Made by a program: the position numbers and the translations under genes
From: Caulobacter sp. SL161
GTDB lineage: Bacteria > Pseudomonadota > Alphaproteobacteria > Caulobacterales > Caulobacteraceae
Direction: 5' to 3'
Assembly: GCF_026672375.1 (NCBI RefSeq)
Contig: NZ_JAPPRA010000001.1
Span: forward strand, 1,550,001 to 1,614,000
DNA: 64,000 nt
Shown here: piece after piece, positions 28,444 to 37,502 of the stretch
How the letters are laid out: the number at the start of each line of letters is the position of its first letter
Position numbering within the stretch: position 1 is the stretch's first letter
Notes under the pieces: model-generated
Told to the model about the DNA's origin: nothing
The model's database searches: none
What the model saw: only the letters and a program-made list of their open reading frames with translations

Positions 28444-30632
28444 GCCTTCGTCCAACCCTTTTCAACCGCCCAGACGGCGAAGGCGTAGTCCAGCGCGATC
28501 TCCTTGAGGAAATCAAAGCGGCCCGAGGCGCCGCCGTGACCGGCCTCCATATTGATCTTCAGCAGCACCGGATTGCCGCTGGTCGTGGCGGGCCGCAGCT
28601 TTGCGACCCACTTCTGCGGCTCCCAATAGGTGACGCGCGGGTCCGACAGGCCCCCGGTGGCCAGGATCGCCGGATAGGGCTTGGGCCCGATGTTGTCGTA
28701 AGGCGAATAGCTGGCGATGTAGTCGTAGGCTTCCTTGTCCTCCAGCGGATTGCCCCATTCGGGCCACTCCGGCGGGGTCAGGGGCAGGGTGGTGTCGCTC
28801 ATGGTGTTGACCACGTCGACGAACGGCACCGCCGCGATGATCCCGGCGAACAGGTCAGGGCGCATGTTGCTGATCGCACCCATCAAGAGGCCGCCGGCCG
28901 AGCCGCCATAGGCCACCGTATTGGCGGGCTTGCCATAGCCGGCCGCGTGCAGGTGCTCGGCGCAGGCGATGAAGTCGGTGAAGGTGTTCTTCTTCTTGAA
29001 CTTCTTGCCGTCCAGGAACCAGCTCCAGCCTTTTTCCGAGCCGCCGCGCGGGCAGGCCGTGGCCCAGATCCAGCCCCGGTCCACCAGGCTGAAATTGCGG
29101 ATCGAGAAGTTGGGCTCCATCGAGATGCCGTAGCTGCCATAGCCGTACAGCAGCAGCGGCGCCGAGCCGTCCAGCTTGGTGCCCTTCTTCATCAGGACGA
29201 AGATCGGCACCTCGGCGCCGTCGGCGGCCTTGGCGTTCAGGCGGCGGGTCTCGTACTTGGACGGATCGTGGCCGGAGGGAATTTCCTGGGTCTTGCGCAG
29301 CGTGCGCGTGCGCTTGGCCATGTCGTAGTCGAACCACTGACGCGGCGTGGTCATCGAGTTGTAGACGAAGCGCACCGTGTCGGTGTCGTACTCGTAGCCG
29401 CCTTCCAGCGACAGGGCGTAGGCGGCCTCGTCGAAGGCGATGGCGTGCTCGGCGCCGTCCTTGGCGGTCACGACCACGCGGTTGAGGGCGTCGACCTTCT
29501 CCAGGCGCACGAACCAGGCCTTGTAGGCCATGGTCCCCGAGATCAGGCGGCCCGGCTTGTGGGCCACCCAGTCCTTCCAGTTGGCCTTGCTGGTCGCGGT
29601 CTCCGGCGTGGTGACCAGCTTCCAGTCGACGGCGCCGTCGGCGTTGGTGCGGATCACCCAGTGGTCGTTCCAGTGCTCGACCTCGTAGCGCAGCCCCACC
29701 TCGCGCGGGTGGAAGATCACCGGCTTGGCCGTCGGGTTCGCCGCCGGAATCAGCAGCGCCTCGCTGGTTTCCTGGTTGCCGCACGAGATGACGACGTACT
29801 TCTCGGAGCTGGAGACGCCGACCCCGATGAAGAAGCCCTCGTCGGGCTCGTCATAGATCAGCACGTCGTCCTTGGCCGCGCCCTTGATCGGGCGGCGATA
29901 GATCTTGGCGGGACGGCCATTGTCGTCCCGGAACGTCCAGAACAGCCACTGGCCGTCGGGCGAGAAGCAGAAGTCGCCGGTGGTGCTGTCCACGGCCTCG
30001 CCCAGCAGGGCGCCGGTCGCCAGGTCCTTCACGTGGATGCGGAAGACTTCCGAACCCTGCTCGTCGACGGCCCAGGCGTAGAGCTTGTGATCGGGCGAAT
30101 GGCTGGCCGCACCGACCTGGTAGAAGGCCTTGCCCTTGGCTTCCTTCTCTTCGTCCAGCAGGACCACCTCGGCGCCGCCGCCCACCGGTTTGCGGGCGTG
30201 GACCGGATGCTGCGCGCCCTTGTCGTAGCGCGTGTAGTATTCGAACGGGCCGTCCTTGGCCGGGACGCTGGCGTCGTCTTCCTTGATGCGGCCCTTCATC
30301 TCCTCGAACATCGCCGCCTGCAGCGCCTCAGTCGGGGCCAGCATGGCCCTGGTGTAGGCGTTCTCGGCGGTCAGGTGTTCCTTGACGTCGGCCTTGATCA
30401 GGCTGGGATCGCGCAGGACCTTCTGCCAGTTGTCGTCCTTCATCCAGGCGTAGTCGTCGGTGCGTGTGCGGCCCAGCTGGGTGATGGTCTTGGGGACCTT
30501 CTTGGCCACCGGCGGCGTGGGGCGGGCGGCGTTGTCGGCGGTCATGGGCGATCCAAAAGCTGTTCCAGACAGGAGTGCGGTCGATGACGTAAGCGCCGCG
30601 GCGGCTCCCGTCATCATCTGACGTCGATCCAT
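28440..30632 (-). CDS. ptrB: Oligopeptidase B, prolyl oligopeptidase family (S9A), with N-terminal export signal
   Basis: The protein has 730 residues from an ATG at 30632. The N-terminus (MDRRQMMTGAAAALTSSTAL) looks like a Tat-type or lipoprotein-free export signal ahead of the usual start (KTITQLGRTRTDDYAWMKDD). The seven-bladed propeller is followed by the alpha/beta-hydrolase domain with the nucleophile in VAYGGSAGGLLMG, Asp in GGLSDPRVTYWEPQKW and His in EAGHGGASGRFDF. Oligopeptidase B cleaves short peptides after Arg/Lys. The signal suggests the periplasm, although many homologues are cytosolic. Coupled to the GNAT gene. Confidence 0.92.
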   Translation of the reverse strand: MDRRQMMTGAAAALTSSTALLSGTAFGSPMTADNAARPTPPVAKKVPKTITQLGRTRTDDYAWMKDDNWQKVLRDPSLIKADVKEHLTAENAYTRAMLAPTEALQAAMFEEMKGRIKEDDASVPAKDGPFEYYTRYDKGAQHPVHARKPVGGGAEVVLLDEEKEAKGKAFYQVGAASHSPDHKLYAWAVDEQGSEVFRIHVKDLATGALLGEAVDSTTGDFCFSPDGQWLFWTFRDDNGRPAKIYRRPIKGAAKDDVLIYDEPDEGFFIGVGVSSSEKYVVISCGNQETSEALLIPAANPTAKPVIFHPREVGLRYEVEHWNDHWVIRTNADGAVDWKLVTTPETATSKANWKDWVAHKPGRLISGTMAYKAWFVRLEKVDALNRVVVTAKDGAEHAIAFDEAAYALSLEGGYEYDTDTVRFVYNSMTTPRQWFDYDMAKRTRTLRKTQEIPSGHDPSKYETRRLNAKAADGAEVPIFVLMKKGTKLDGSAPLLLYGYGSYGISMEPNFSIRNFSLVDRGWIWATACPRGGSEKGWSWFLDGKKFKKKNTFTDFIACAEHLHAAGYGKPANTVAYGGSAGGLLMGAISNMRPDLFAGIIAAVPFVDVVNTMSDTTLPLTPPEWPEWGNPLEDKEAYDYIASYSPYDNIGPKPYPAILATGGLSDPRVTYWEPQKWVAKLRPATTSGNPVLLKINMEAGHGGASGRFDFLKEIALDYAFAVWAVEKGWTKA

Positions 30633-30763
30633 GAGAGATTTCCCCCGTACACTTGAACAACCCGCGCGTGCGGCAGAACGACAACTTGCGGCGCAGAAGC
30701 GCTATGGTCAAACTCCCTCGAGCGTCGAGGCTAGTGCGTGTCGCGTATCGAGGGGGGGACGTC

Positions 30764-31609
30764 ATGCCGGTTGACCTCTCCGTCGACCTTATCAAGGCGA
30801 CGGTGCAGCTGGAACAACCGTTGGGTGACGGCTCGCGGACGGTCGGTACCGGCTTTCTGATCGCCGACACCACCCCCGACGGCAAGCCGCGCACCATCCT
30901 CATCACCGCCGCCCACGTGTTCGAGCGGATGCCGTCGATGACGGCCCGCATCGGTTATCGCGTGCAGGGCTCCGACAGCGTCTGGCGCTACGATCCCGAA
31001 GCCTTGAAGATCCGCGACGGGGATCATCCGCTGTGGGTGAAGCATCCGACCCGCGACGTGGCCGCCATGGTGGTCGAGGCGCCCGAGGAGTTCGTCCGCG
31101 CGGCCATCCCCCTGAACTATCTGGCCAAGGACGACACCTTCAACGCCTTCAATCTGGGCCCCGGCGACGAGATGATGGCCTTGGGCTTTCCCAGGGGGCT
31201 GTCGGCTAATTCGGCGGGCTTTCCGATTCTGCGGTCGGGGCGAGTCGCCTCCTATCCGCTGACCCCATCGAAGGACTTCCCGACCTTTCTGCTCGACTTC
31301 TCGGTGTTCCCGGGAAACTCGGGCGGGCCGGTGTTCATGGCGCAGGCCGCCCGTCGCCGCCCGGGCGGGAACGACACCCAGGATGTGCAGTTCATCGCCG
31401 GGGTGCTGACCCAACAGGTCGAGCTCTCGGGCGAGCGCCTCGAAATCGGCATCGTCACCCACGCCAAGTTCATTCGCGAGACGTTGGCGATGATCGATCA
31501 GGCGCCCGGCGATCCCGTCACCCAGGCCCAGGCCGCTCAGCCCCCGCCGACGCCCGGGGCCATCGCAGCAGTCTCCACCCCGACCGTCCCCCTCGGCGCC
31601 AACCGCTGA
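30764..31609 (+). CDS. Trypsin-like serine peptidase
   Basis: The ATG at 30764 after a GAGGGGGGG ribosome-binding site gives 281 residues; the frame opens 111 bp earlier but with no RBS. The catalytic triad is readable: His in LITAAHVFER, Asp in PTRDVAAMVVEA and Ser in SVFPGNSGGPVF. The substrate pocket region reads FIAGVLTQQVE. The C-terminus is a short Ala/Pro-rich tail without a PDZ domain, unlike DegP. No signal peptide is seen from this start. Neighbouring csbD has its own stress-type promoter. Confidence 0.85.
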   Translation: MPVDLSVDLIKATVQLEQPLGDGSRTVGTGFLIADTTPDGKPRTILITAAHVFERMPSMTARIGYRVQGSDSVWRYDPEALKIRDGDHPLWVKHPTRDVAAMVVEAPEEFVRAAIPLNYLAKDDTFNAFNLGPGDEMMALGFPRGLSANSAGFPILRSGRVASYPLTPSKDFPTFLLDFSVFPGNSGGPVFMAQAARRRPGGNDTQDVQFIAGVLTQQVELSGERLEIGIVTHAKFIRETLAMIDQAPGDPVTQAQAAQPPPTPGAIAAVSTPTVPLGANR

Positions 31610-31610
31610 C

Positions 31611-31636
31611 GGAACCCGAACACGGCCGCCGCCGTT
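31611..31636 (+). promoter_or_regulatory. Putative sigma-T (EcfG) general-stress promoter of csbD
   Basis: A -35 GGAAC at 31611-31615 and a -10 CGTT at 31633-31636 are separated by exactly 17 bp. This matches the alphaproteobacterial EcfG/SigT consensus GGAAC-N16/17-CGTT. The -10 lies about 40 bp before the csbD start codon. The assignment is by sequence match; CsbD proteins are classical general-stress products, which supports it. Confidence 0.75.
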
Positions 31637-31675
31637 TCCTCCGCGACGCACAACAGCAACGCAGAGGATCTGGCC

Positions 31676-31858
31676 ATGAGCACCAATCGCATCGAAGGCG
31701 CTATCGACAAGGGCGTGGGCGCGGCCAAGGAAGCCGTCGGCAAGGCGACGGGCAACGCAAGGCTTCAGGTCGAGGGCGCGGCCCAGAAGGCCAAGGGCGA
31801 CCTGCAGAACAAGGTCGGCAAGGCCCAGGACAAGCTCGGCGACGCGATCAAGCGCTGA
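31676..31858 (+). CDS. CsbD family stress-response protein
   Basis: The protein has 60 residues from an ATG at 31676. It is the compact CsbD layout of repeated Lys/Ala/Gly helices (NRIEGAIDKGVGAAKEAVGK, VEGAAQKAKGDLQNKVGKAQ). CsbD-family proteins are abundant small stress proteins with no known activity. The upstream EcfG-type promoter points to induction by osmotic, oxidative or starvation stress. A terminator follows. Confidence 0.92.
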   Translation: MSTNRIEGAIDKGVGAAKEAVGKATGNARLQVEGAAQKAKGDLQNKVGKAQDKLGDAIKR

Positions 31859-31883
31859 ACGCCAGGCGATGACTGACAAGGCC

Positions 31884-31911
31884 GCCGCCGGAGCGATCCG
31901 GCGGCCGTTTT
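31884..31911 (+). terminator. Rho-independent terminator after csbD
   Basis: A 9-bp stem GCCGCCGGA/TCCGGCGGC with loop GCGA is followed by CGTTTT, 26 bp after the csbD stop. Confidence 0.75.
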
Positions 31912-31952
31912 GCATGGCTATCAACACTCAACATCAAAACAGCCCTTTACCT

Positions 31953-33257
31953 TCACAGCAGCATCGCCTGCTCGGTCCGCAGGGCCTTGGCCAAGGCGTC
32001 GACATCGGCCGGCGTGCTGAACAGGCCCGGGGTGACGCGGATGACCGGCCCCTTGCGTACACCGCCGCGCCAGATCGTGTGGATGCGGTGGACGTCGAAC
32101 AATCGCTTCTGCACCCGGCGCGCGGCCTCGTCGGTGGTCATGCCCTTCAGGCGGAAGCTGGTGATCGCGCAGTAGCGCGCCGGATCGTCCGGAACGCAGA
32201 TCTCGACATTCGCCAGATCCTTCACCGCATGGACCCAGCGATCGCGCAGGCCGCGCATGTGCCGCTCCTTGGCCGCGCCGCCGACCGCGAAATGGAAGTC
32301 CACCGCCGTCGGGATGGTCATGACCGCGGCGAAGTTCACCGTGCCCGACGGGATACGGGTGTTGATGTCATCGTCCGGGAAGTTGCGGTTCTCGAAGGCG
32401 ATGTCGACATCCGGCAGGCGGCTCTTGCGAACATACATCGCGCCGGTCCCGAGCGGCGCCGAGGTCCATTTGTGCACCGACCACCCGACGAAATCGGCGC
32501 CCAGATCCTCGAGCTGGAAATCCAGGCAGGCCACGCCGTGGGCGGCGTCGACGATGGTGTCCACGCCGCGGGCGCGGGCCATGGCCACGATCTCGCGCAC
32601 TGGGGTGACGAGGCCGGTCTTGTTGGACACCTGGGTGACCAGCAGCAGCTTGGCCTCCGGCGTCCGCTTCAGAACGTCCTCATAGGCGGCCAGGATATTG
32701 GCGGTGGTCGCGGGCTCGGGCATGGCGAACTCGACGACCTTGGCGCCCTTGTGCGTCCCCAGCCAGCGCATGGCGGCGATCATGGTGTCATAGTCGAGAT
32801 CGCAGCAGATCACGCCGTCGCCGGCCTTCAGCGGCTTGTAGTTGGTGATCAGCATCTGCAGGGCGTCGGCGCCGCTGCGGGCGATGGCGATCTCGTCGGC
32901 GCCGCAGCCGACCAGCCGCGCGATCGCGGCCTCGGCCGCGCGGAAGGCGCTGGTCCAGCCTTCGCCGCCCGGCAGGACGTTGCGGGCCCAGATCGCGTTG
33001 GCGCGGTTCACCATCGCCGTGTTGTGTGCAAACGCCTGCGCCACCATGCGGGGCATCATGCTCCAGTAGCCGGCCTCGAGGTTGTGGTAGCCGGGCTCGA
33101 CGTCGAACTGGCGATGGAGCTCGGCGACGGGGATCGAGTCGGGCGTCAGGCTGGTCGCGGGGCTGGACGCGCCGGCGCGTGCGCCGCCGGCGAGCAGGGC
33201 CGGCGCGCCAAGACCGGCGACGGAAAGCAAATGGCGGCGGCTGGGCGCGAGGGGCAT
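31953..33257 (-). CDS. Exported PLP-dependent aminotransferase class V / isopenicillin-N-epimerase-like
   Basis: The ATG at 33257 gives 434 residues and a Tat-like signal (SRRHLLSVAGLGAPALLAG, cleavage near the Ala-Gly-Ala region). The class-V fold is clear: LEAGYWSMMPRMV, ARSGADALQMLI, CDLDYDTMI, TQVSNKTGLV, DAAHGVACLDF, and the PLP-binding Lys in GWSVHKWTSAPLG. The later RVTPGLFSTPADVDAL segment is also typical. Similar periplasmic 'isopenicillin N epimerase' homologues occur in many Gram-negatives; the real substrate is unknown. The upstream 225-bp region separates it from the divergent CocE-type gene. Confidence 0.87.
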   Translation of the reverse strand: MPLAPSRRHLLSVAGLGAPALLAGGARAGASSPATSLTPDSIPVAELHRQFDVEPGYHNLEAGYWSMMPRMVAQAFAHNTAMVNRANAIWARNVLPGGEGWTSAFRAAEAAIARLVGCGADEIAIARSGADALQMLITNYKPLKAGDGVICCDLDYDTMIAAMRWLGTHKGAKVVEFAMPEPATTANILAAYEDVLKRTPEAKLLLVTQVSNKTGLVTPVREIVAMARARGVDTIVDAAHGVACLDFQLEDLGADFVGWSVHKWTSAPLGTGAMYVRKSRLPDVDIAFENRNFPDDDINTRIPSGTVNFAAVMTIPTAVDFHFAVGGAAKERHMRGLRDRWVHAVKDLANVEICVPDDPARYCAITSFRLKGMTTDEAARRVQKRLFDVHRIHTIWRGGVRKGPVIRVTPGLFSTPADVDALAKALRTEQAMLL

Positions 33258-33482
33258 CGGGGTCCTCTGGTTGGCCGGGTACGGCGAGGGAGCAGCCCAT
33301 GAACCGATGGGCGGTGCAAGATGGTCCGACTGCGGGCGCGAAGGCTGGCGGCACAGAGGTCGTGTCTTGGGCAGAGCGGGCGCGACGGCGGGCAATCCCT
33401 TGCGTGCGCGCCGGGCGTCGAAAAGTGGCTTGAGGGGCGGCGGTCAGTTTGATTGGTGGACGGGGGTAGGAGAGGGAACAAA

Positions 33483-35384
33483 ATGCATAGGTCTATGAAG
33501 GTTTGTGCGGCCGTCATGGTCTTGGCGATCGCATCGCCAAGCTTGGCCCAGGACTATTCTCAATATTCAGACGCGGCGATCGAGCGGGAGCTGGCTCAGA
33601 AGGCCGACGTCACCATGTTCGAGATGGTGCCCATGCGCGACGGTGTGCGGCTGGCCACCAACGTCTACCGGCCCAAGGGCGCCAAGGGGCCTCTGCCGAC
33701 CATCCTGATCAAGACGCCGTACAATGAGCTCTCCTACAAGGTGGGCAGCAGCCGCAGCGCGCTGGAGGCGATCAAGCGCGGCTACGCCCTGGTGCTGCAG
33801 AACGAGCGCGGCCGGTTCTATTCCGAGGGCGATTGGGAGATCCTGGGTAAGCCCCAGACGGACGGCTACGACACCCTCTCCTGGATCGCCAAGCAGTCCT
33901 GGTCGAACGGCAAGGTCGGCACGCGCGGCTGCTCGTCCTCGGCCGAATGGCAGCTGGCCCTGGCCGCCCAGAACCACCCCGCCCATGCGGCCATGGTCCC
34001 GCAGGCCTCGGGCGCCGGCATCGGCAAGGTCGGCGAGTTCGAAGAGCAGGGCAACTGGTACACCGGCGGCGTGCCGCGCAACCTGTTCTTCGTCTGGCTG
34101 TACGGCGTCGACAACCCGCTGAACCCGCAGCCGCCCAAGGGCCTGGACCAGCCGACCATCGCGCGTCTGGCCAAGTACAACGACCTGGCGCCGAACAAGC
34201 CCGCCGTCGACTGGCCCAAGCAGATCCGCCACCTGCCGGTGGCCGACATGCTCAAGGACCTGGGCGAGCCGACCGGCACGTTCGAGGAACTGATCAACCG
34301 CAAGGGCCCGGCCGATCCGGCCTGGCGCAAGGGCGGCCTCTATCACGACGACGCCGGCTGGGGCGTCCCGGCCCTGTGGTTCAATTCCTGGTACGATGTC
34401 TCGATCGGGCCGAACATGGCCCTGTTCAACCACGCCCGGAGCGTGAACTCCGACAAGGAGGCCAGCGCCAACCAGTACGTGGTGGTCACGCCCTCGAACC
34501 ACTGCGGCTTCAATTCGCGGGTGCTAAGCGGTCCGTACAAGTCGGGCGACCGGGCGCTGGGGTCTATCGACTTCGACGCCGAGAAGGAGGTCTACGCCTT
34601 CTTCGACCGCTGGCTGAAGGGCGATACGGCCGCGTTCTCGGCCTCGACCCCGCCGGTCCGCTACTACTCAATGGGCGCCAACGCTTGGCGTGAATCGGCC
34701 CAGTGGCCGCCGCAACAGGCCAAGACGGTGCGCTTCTATTTGCGCTCGGGCGGACGCGCCAATAGCCTGAACGGCGACGGCAAGCTGTCGACCGCCGCCC
34801 CGGCCGCCGGCGAAAAGGCTGACCGCTACGTCTATGATCCGGCCAACCCGGTGCAGACCATCGGCGGCGGCGACTGCTGCAACGGCGGCCTGGTGATCGC
34901 CGGCGCCTTCGACCAGCGCCCGATCGAGGCGCGCAACGACGTGCTGGTCTACACCAGCGAGCCGTTGACCGAGGCCATGGAGGTCTCCGGCTTCGTGCGA
35001 CCGGTGCTTCACGTGTCGTCGGACGCCAAGGACACCGACTTTGCGGTCAAGCTGGTCGATGTCGCGCCGGACGGCACGGCCTACATCCTCGGCGACACCA
35101 TCATGCGGGCGCGCTATCGCGACGGCTACGACAAGCCCAAGATGCTGACGGCCGGCGCGGTCAGTGTCGTGAAGCCCACGCCGATCACGACCAGCAACAC
35201 CTTCCTGCCGGGACATCGCATCCGGATCGAGATCACCTCGTCGAACTTCCCCAAGTTTGTCCGCAACCTGAACACGGGCGGCGACAACGAGAAGGAGGCC
35301 AAGTTCGTGGTGGCCCGCAACGCGATCCATCACGCGCCGGGGCGGGAGTCCTACATCGAACTGCCGGTCGTATCGGCCAAATAG
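33483..35384 (+). CDS. CocE/NonD family X-Pro dipeptidyl-peptidase-like hydrolase, exported
   Basis: The ATG at 33483 after GAGAGGGA gives 633 residues with a signal peptide ending near SLAQ (CAAVMVLAIASPSLAQ). It carries the S15/CocE layout. An alpha/beta-hydrolase N-terminal domain has MVPMRDGVRLATNVYRP and QNERGRFYSEGDW, and a C-terminal jelly-roll begins near PLTEAMEVSGFVRPVLHV. The nucleophile elbow reads RGCSSSAEW, so the usual second Gly of GxSxG is Ser. Asp and His candidates are in FNSWYDVSIGPN and TPSNHCGF. It is probably a periplasmic esterase/amidase or acylase such as glutaryl-7-ACA-acylase-like; the substrate is unknown. Confidence 0.86.
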   Translation: MHRSMKVCAAVMVLAIASPSLAQDYSQYSDAAIERELAQKADVTMFEMVPMRDGVRLATNVYRPKGAKGPLPTILIKTPYNELSYKVGSSRSALEAIKRGYALVLQNERGRFYSEGDWEILGKPQTDGYDTLSWIAKQSWSNGKVGTRGCSSSAEWQLALAAQNHPAHAAMVPQASGAGIGKVGEFEEQGNWYTGGVPRNLFFVWLYGVDNPLNPQPPKGLDQPTIARLAKYNDLAPNKPAVDWPKQIRHLPVADMLKDLGEPTGTFEELINRKGPADPAWRKGGLYHDDAGWGVPALWFNSWYDVSIGPNMALFNHARSVNSDKEASANQYVVVTPSNHCGFNSRVLSGPYKSGDRALGSIDFDAEKEVYAFFDRWLKGDTAAFSASTPPVRYYSMGANAWRESAQWPPQQAKTVRFYLRSGGRANSLNGDGKLSTAAPAAGEKADRYVYDPANPVQTIGGGDCCNGGLVIAGAFDQRPIEARNDVLVYTSEPLTEAMEVSGFVRPVLHVSSDAKDTDFAVKLVDVAPDGTAYILGDTIMRARYRDGYDKPKMLTAGAVSVVKPTPITTSNTFLPGHRIRIEITSSNFPKFVRNLNTGGDNEKEAKFVVARNAIHHAPGRESYIELPVVSAK

Positions 35385-35414
35385 ACTGCTTAAGGCGGCC
35401 TGAGCGCTTTGGGT

Positions 35415-35885
35415 TCAGGCCGTCTCGTAGGTCGCGGCATAGTCGACCGGGAAGTTCACCGACCGGGCGATGAAGCAGACCTTGTGAATCTCATGGTGGA
35501 TGGCGTCGGCCCTGGCGAGGTCGGCGCCGGCCTCCACCACGATGTGCGGTCGCAAGGTGGCGCGCAGGAACCGCCCCGCGCCGTCGGGCGTACTCTCACC
35601 CACGCCCAGCGGGCTGTCGCGGTAGCCACGCACGACGATCCCGGCGCTCGAGGCCAGATGCAGGTACCAGAGCATGTGACAGGCGCTTAAGGAGGACAGC
35701 AGCAGGTCCTCGGGATTGTGCAGGGTGGGATCGCCGCCCAGCAGCGGATCGTTCGAGCAGGCTATCGGCGGCTTGCCGAGTGTGGCGATCGTCCAGGTGC
35801 GGTCATAGCCGCGATAGGTGCGCGTGCCGTCGCCCCGGTCGCCGGTCCATTCGATCAGGCTGGTGTAGTCGTGCTGCTTGGCCAT
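35415..35885 (-). CDS. OsmC family protein
   Basis: The ATG at 35885 gives 156 residues; the longer upstream frame would read through a palindromic repeat. It begins AKQHDYTSLIEWTGDRGDGTRTYRGYDRTW and carries LHNPEDLLLSSLSACHMLWYL, with one peroxidatic-type Cys, and HKVCFIARSVNFPV with the second. This is the YhfA/OsmC-like branch and not Ohr. A thiol-dependent peroxidase role is expected by family, untested. Its stop overlaps a hairpin shared with the convergent CocE gene (CGGCCTGA/TCAGGCCG, 35396-35422), which may terminate both. Confidence 0.87.
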   Translation of the reverse strand: MAKQHDYTSLIEWTGDRGDGTRTYRGYDRTWTIATLGKPPIACSNDPLLGGDPTLHNPEDLLLSSLSACHMLWYLHLASSAGIVVRGYRDSPLGVGESTPDGAGRFLRATLRPHIVVEAGADLARADAIHHEIHKVCFIARSVNFPVDYAATYETA

Positions 35886-35912
35886 GCCTCGTTCCTCCAG
35901 CCAAACATTCGC

Positions 35913-35950
35913 GTCATCCCGGATAGCCTCTTCGAGGCTTCCGGAATGAC
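35913..35950. repeat. GTCATCC palindromic repeat, family A (short copy)
   Basis: A hairpin begins GTCATCCCGGA and ends TCCGGAATGAC with central GCCTC/GAGGC arms. It lies between osmC and maoC. Longer relatives are at 39108, 46339, 53669 and 62092. Confidence 0.7.
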
Positions 35951-35968
35951 ACGCCGAGAAGCAGGCTA

Positions 35969-36415
35969 TCAGCCGTAGATGATCGAGATGGTCTCGGCGA
36001 CGCAGGCGGGACGCTCCTCGCCCTCGATCTCGATCGTGCACTCATTCTTCATCTGCAGACCGCCGGCCTTGGGCTCGACGCTGAGCAGTTTCTGGCGCAT
36101 CCGCACCTTCTTGCCGACGCGGACCATGCCGGTGAAGCGGACCTTGTCGCAGCCATAGTTGATGCCGCGCGTCACGCCGGTCACCCGCAGGATGCCAGCG
36201 CCCAGCATCGGGATCAGCGACAGGGTCAGATAGCCGTGGGCGATCGGCCCACCGATCTCCTTGGTGGCGCGCTCGACATCGACGTGGATCCACTGATGGT
36301 CGCCGGTGGCTTCGGCGAACAGGTTCACGCGCTCCTGGGTGATCTCGACCCAGTCCGAGACGCCCAGTTCCTGGCCCACCAGGCCGGCGATGTCGGCGTA
36401 GGCGACTTCCTTCAT
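35969..36415 (-). CDS. MaoC family (R)-specific enoyl-CoA hydratase-like protein
   Basis: The ATG at 36415 after a GGGAGAAA ribosome-binding site gives 148 residues. The hot-dog hydratase motif is present as FAEATGDHQWIHVDVERA, with the catalytic Asp/His pair, followed by GGPIAHGYLTLSLIPMLG and the C-terminal sheet. It resembles the NodN/MaoC group. It may hydrate enoyl-CoA esters; the nearby acyl-CoA synthetase, P450 and enoyl-CoA hydratase genes suggest fatty-acid or related catabolism. Confidence 0.88.
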   Translation of the reverse strand: MKEVAYADIAGLVGQELGVSDWVEITQERVNLFAEATGDHQWIHVDVERATKEIGGPIAHGYLTLSLIPMLGAGILRVTGVTRGINYGCDKVRFTGMVRVGKKVRMRQKLLSVEPKAGGLQMKNECTIEIEGEERPACVAETISIIYG

Positions 36416-36479
36416 GTGATTTCTCCCTCGAACAGTTGTTTGGATTGGTCGCATGCGTCGCCCGGAAGGGCAAGTCGGC

Positions 36480-37496
36480 TCAAGGCTCCAGCGCGGCGCG
36501 CGCGGGCTCGGGCAGCTGTGATACGGCCTCGTCTAGCAGCTCGCGCCAGGCCTCGCCCCGCTCGCGCGCCTCGGCATAGGCCTCGCGCAGGGCGAAGGGG
36601 TCTTCCTGGGCGAGGATCTCAATAAGTTGCGCCGCCTGGAGGCGATCCTTGAGTCCTTTCTCCGGATTGACCTTGCGATTGCGGCTGACCATCAGCTTGT
36701 GCACGGCGTAGCGTGCGGGCGCCGGTGCGTTCACGAGCACGCCCGCGCCATGCAATACGGCGGTCTCGACTGGATCGCGCAGCAGGAAATCCATGAATTT
36801 CAAGGGTACGGCGTCACTGCCCAGCGTCGGCAGGTAGGATGGTTCGTCGCGCGGCGCGCCGCGCATGGTGGTCAAGACATCGACGCGGTAGCGCTCGTTC
36901 AGCGCGTAGCTGGTCGTCCGTCTGGTGTCGAACGCATAGCTGACAGGCGAGAAGCGCGGGTCCAATCCTCGAAGGATGTCGAGGATAGGCTTCTCGAGCT
37001 TATCGTCCAGATTGGAGGCGATCCCAAAGTCCTGGGCGATGTCGAGGTCCAGGGTCGCCAGACTTGTCACGGGCAGCCGGACCCCCAGATGCGCCGCGTA
37101 GGTCTGGAACGCCACGGTGCCGATCAGCACCGCGCGAATGCGAAAGGCGCCGGCCTCCGCGAGGGCCTGCACAATCTCGGCGCTGATCCGGTCAGGCTTT
37201 GGCGCGCCAGAGGCTAGGATGGCGGCGACGAGACGTCGGCGATCCTCGACATCTGCCTTGTGCTCGCCGTGGCGGGCGATGCGTTCGCGCAGCGCCTCGC
37301 TATCGGGGCCGATGTAGACTTGCCTGCGGCTCTGCTGGCCGCCCGTGGGCATCTGAACGTACCAGTAGAGTCGTCCCTTGACGGTCTTGGAGACGAAGCT
37401 CGATCCAGAGGGGAACTCGCCGAAGCGCGCGAGACGCAGGCGTTCCATCAGTTCCGCGTAGCTGGTGGCGGCCGAGAGCGGCAGGCGCTGGATCAT
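36480..37496 (-). CDS. Nucleotidyltransferase-fold protein, GSU2403-like
   Basis: The protein has 338 residues from an ATG at 37496. The N-terminal part (SSFVSKTVKGRLYWYVQMP then RRQVYIGPDSEALRERIARH) is a small beta-rich module often seen ahead of this fold. The centre reads IRAVLIGTVAFQTYAAHLG and LATLDLDIAQD, i.e. the GxxA and DxD-like pattern of minimal nucleotidyltransferases related to AbiEii/MNT. The rest (APARYAVHKLMVSRNRK, LKDRLQAAQLIEIL) is helical and resembles AbiEii-type C-termini. It stands alone, with a perfect palindrome just upstream. Substrate and role are unknown; an orphan toxin or tRNA modifier is possible. Confidence 0.75.
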   Translation of the reverse strand: MIQRLPLSAATSYAELMERLRLARFGEFPSGSSFVSKTVKGRLYWYVQMPTGGQQSRRQVYIGPDSEALRERIARHGEHKADVEDRRRLVAAILASGAPKPDRISAEIVQALAEAGAFRIRAVLIGTVAFQTYAAHLGVRLPVTSLATLDLDIAQDFGIASNLDDKLEKPILDILRGLDPRFSPVSYAFDTRRTTSYALNERYRVDVLTTMRGAPRDEPSYLPTLGSDAVPLKFMDFLLRDPVETAVLHGAGVLVNAPAPARYAVHKLMVSRNRKVNPEKGLKDRLQAAQLIEILAQEDPFALREAYAEARERGEAWRELLDEAVSQLPEPARAALEP

Positions 37497-37502
37497 GAGA
37501 GC

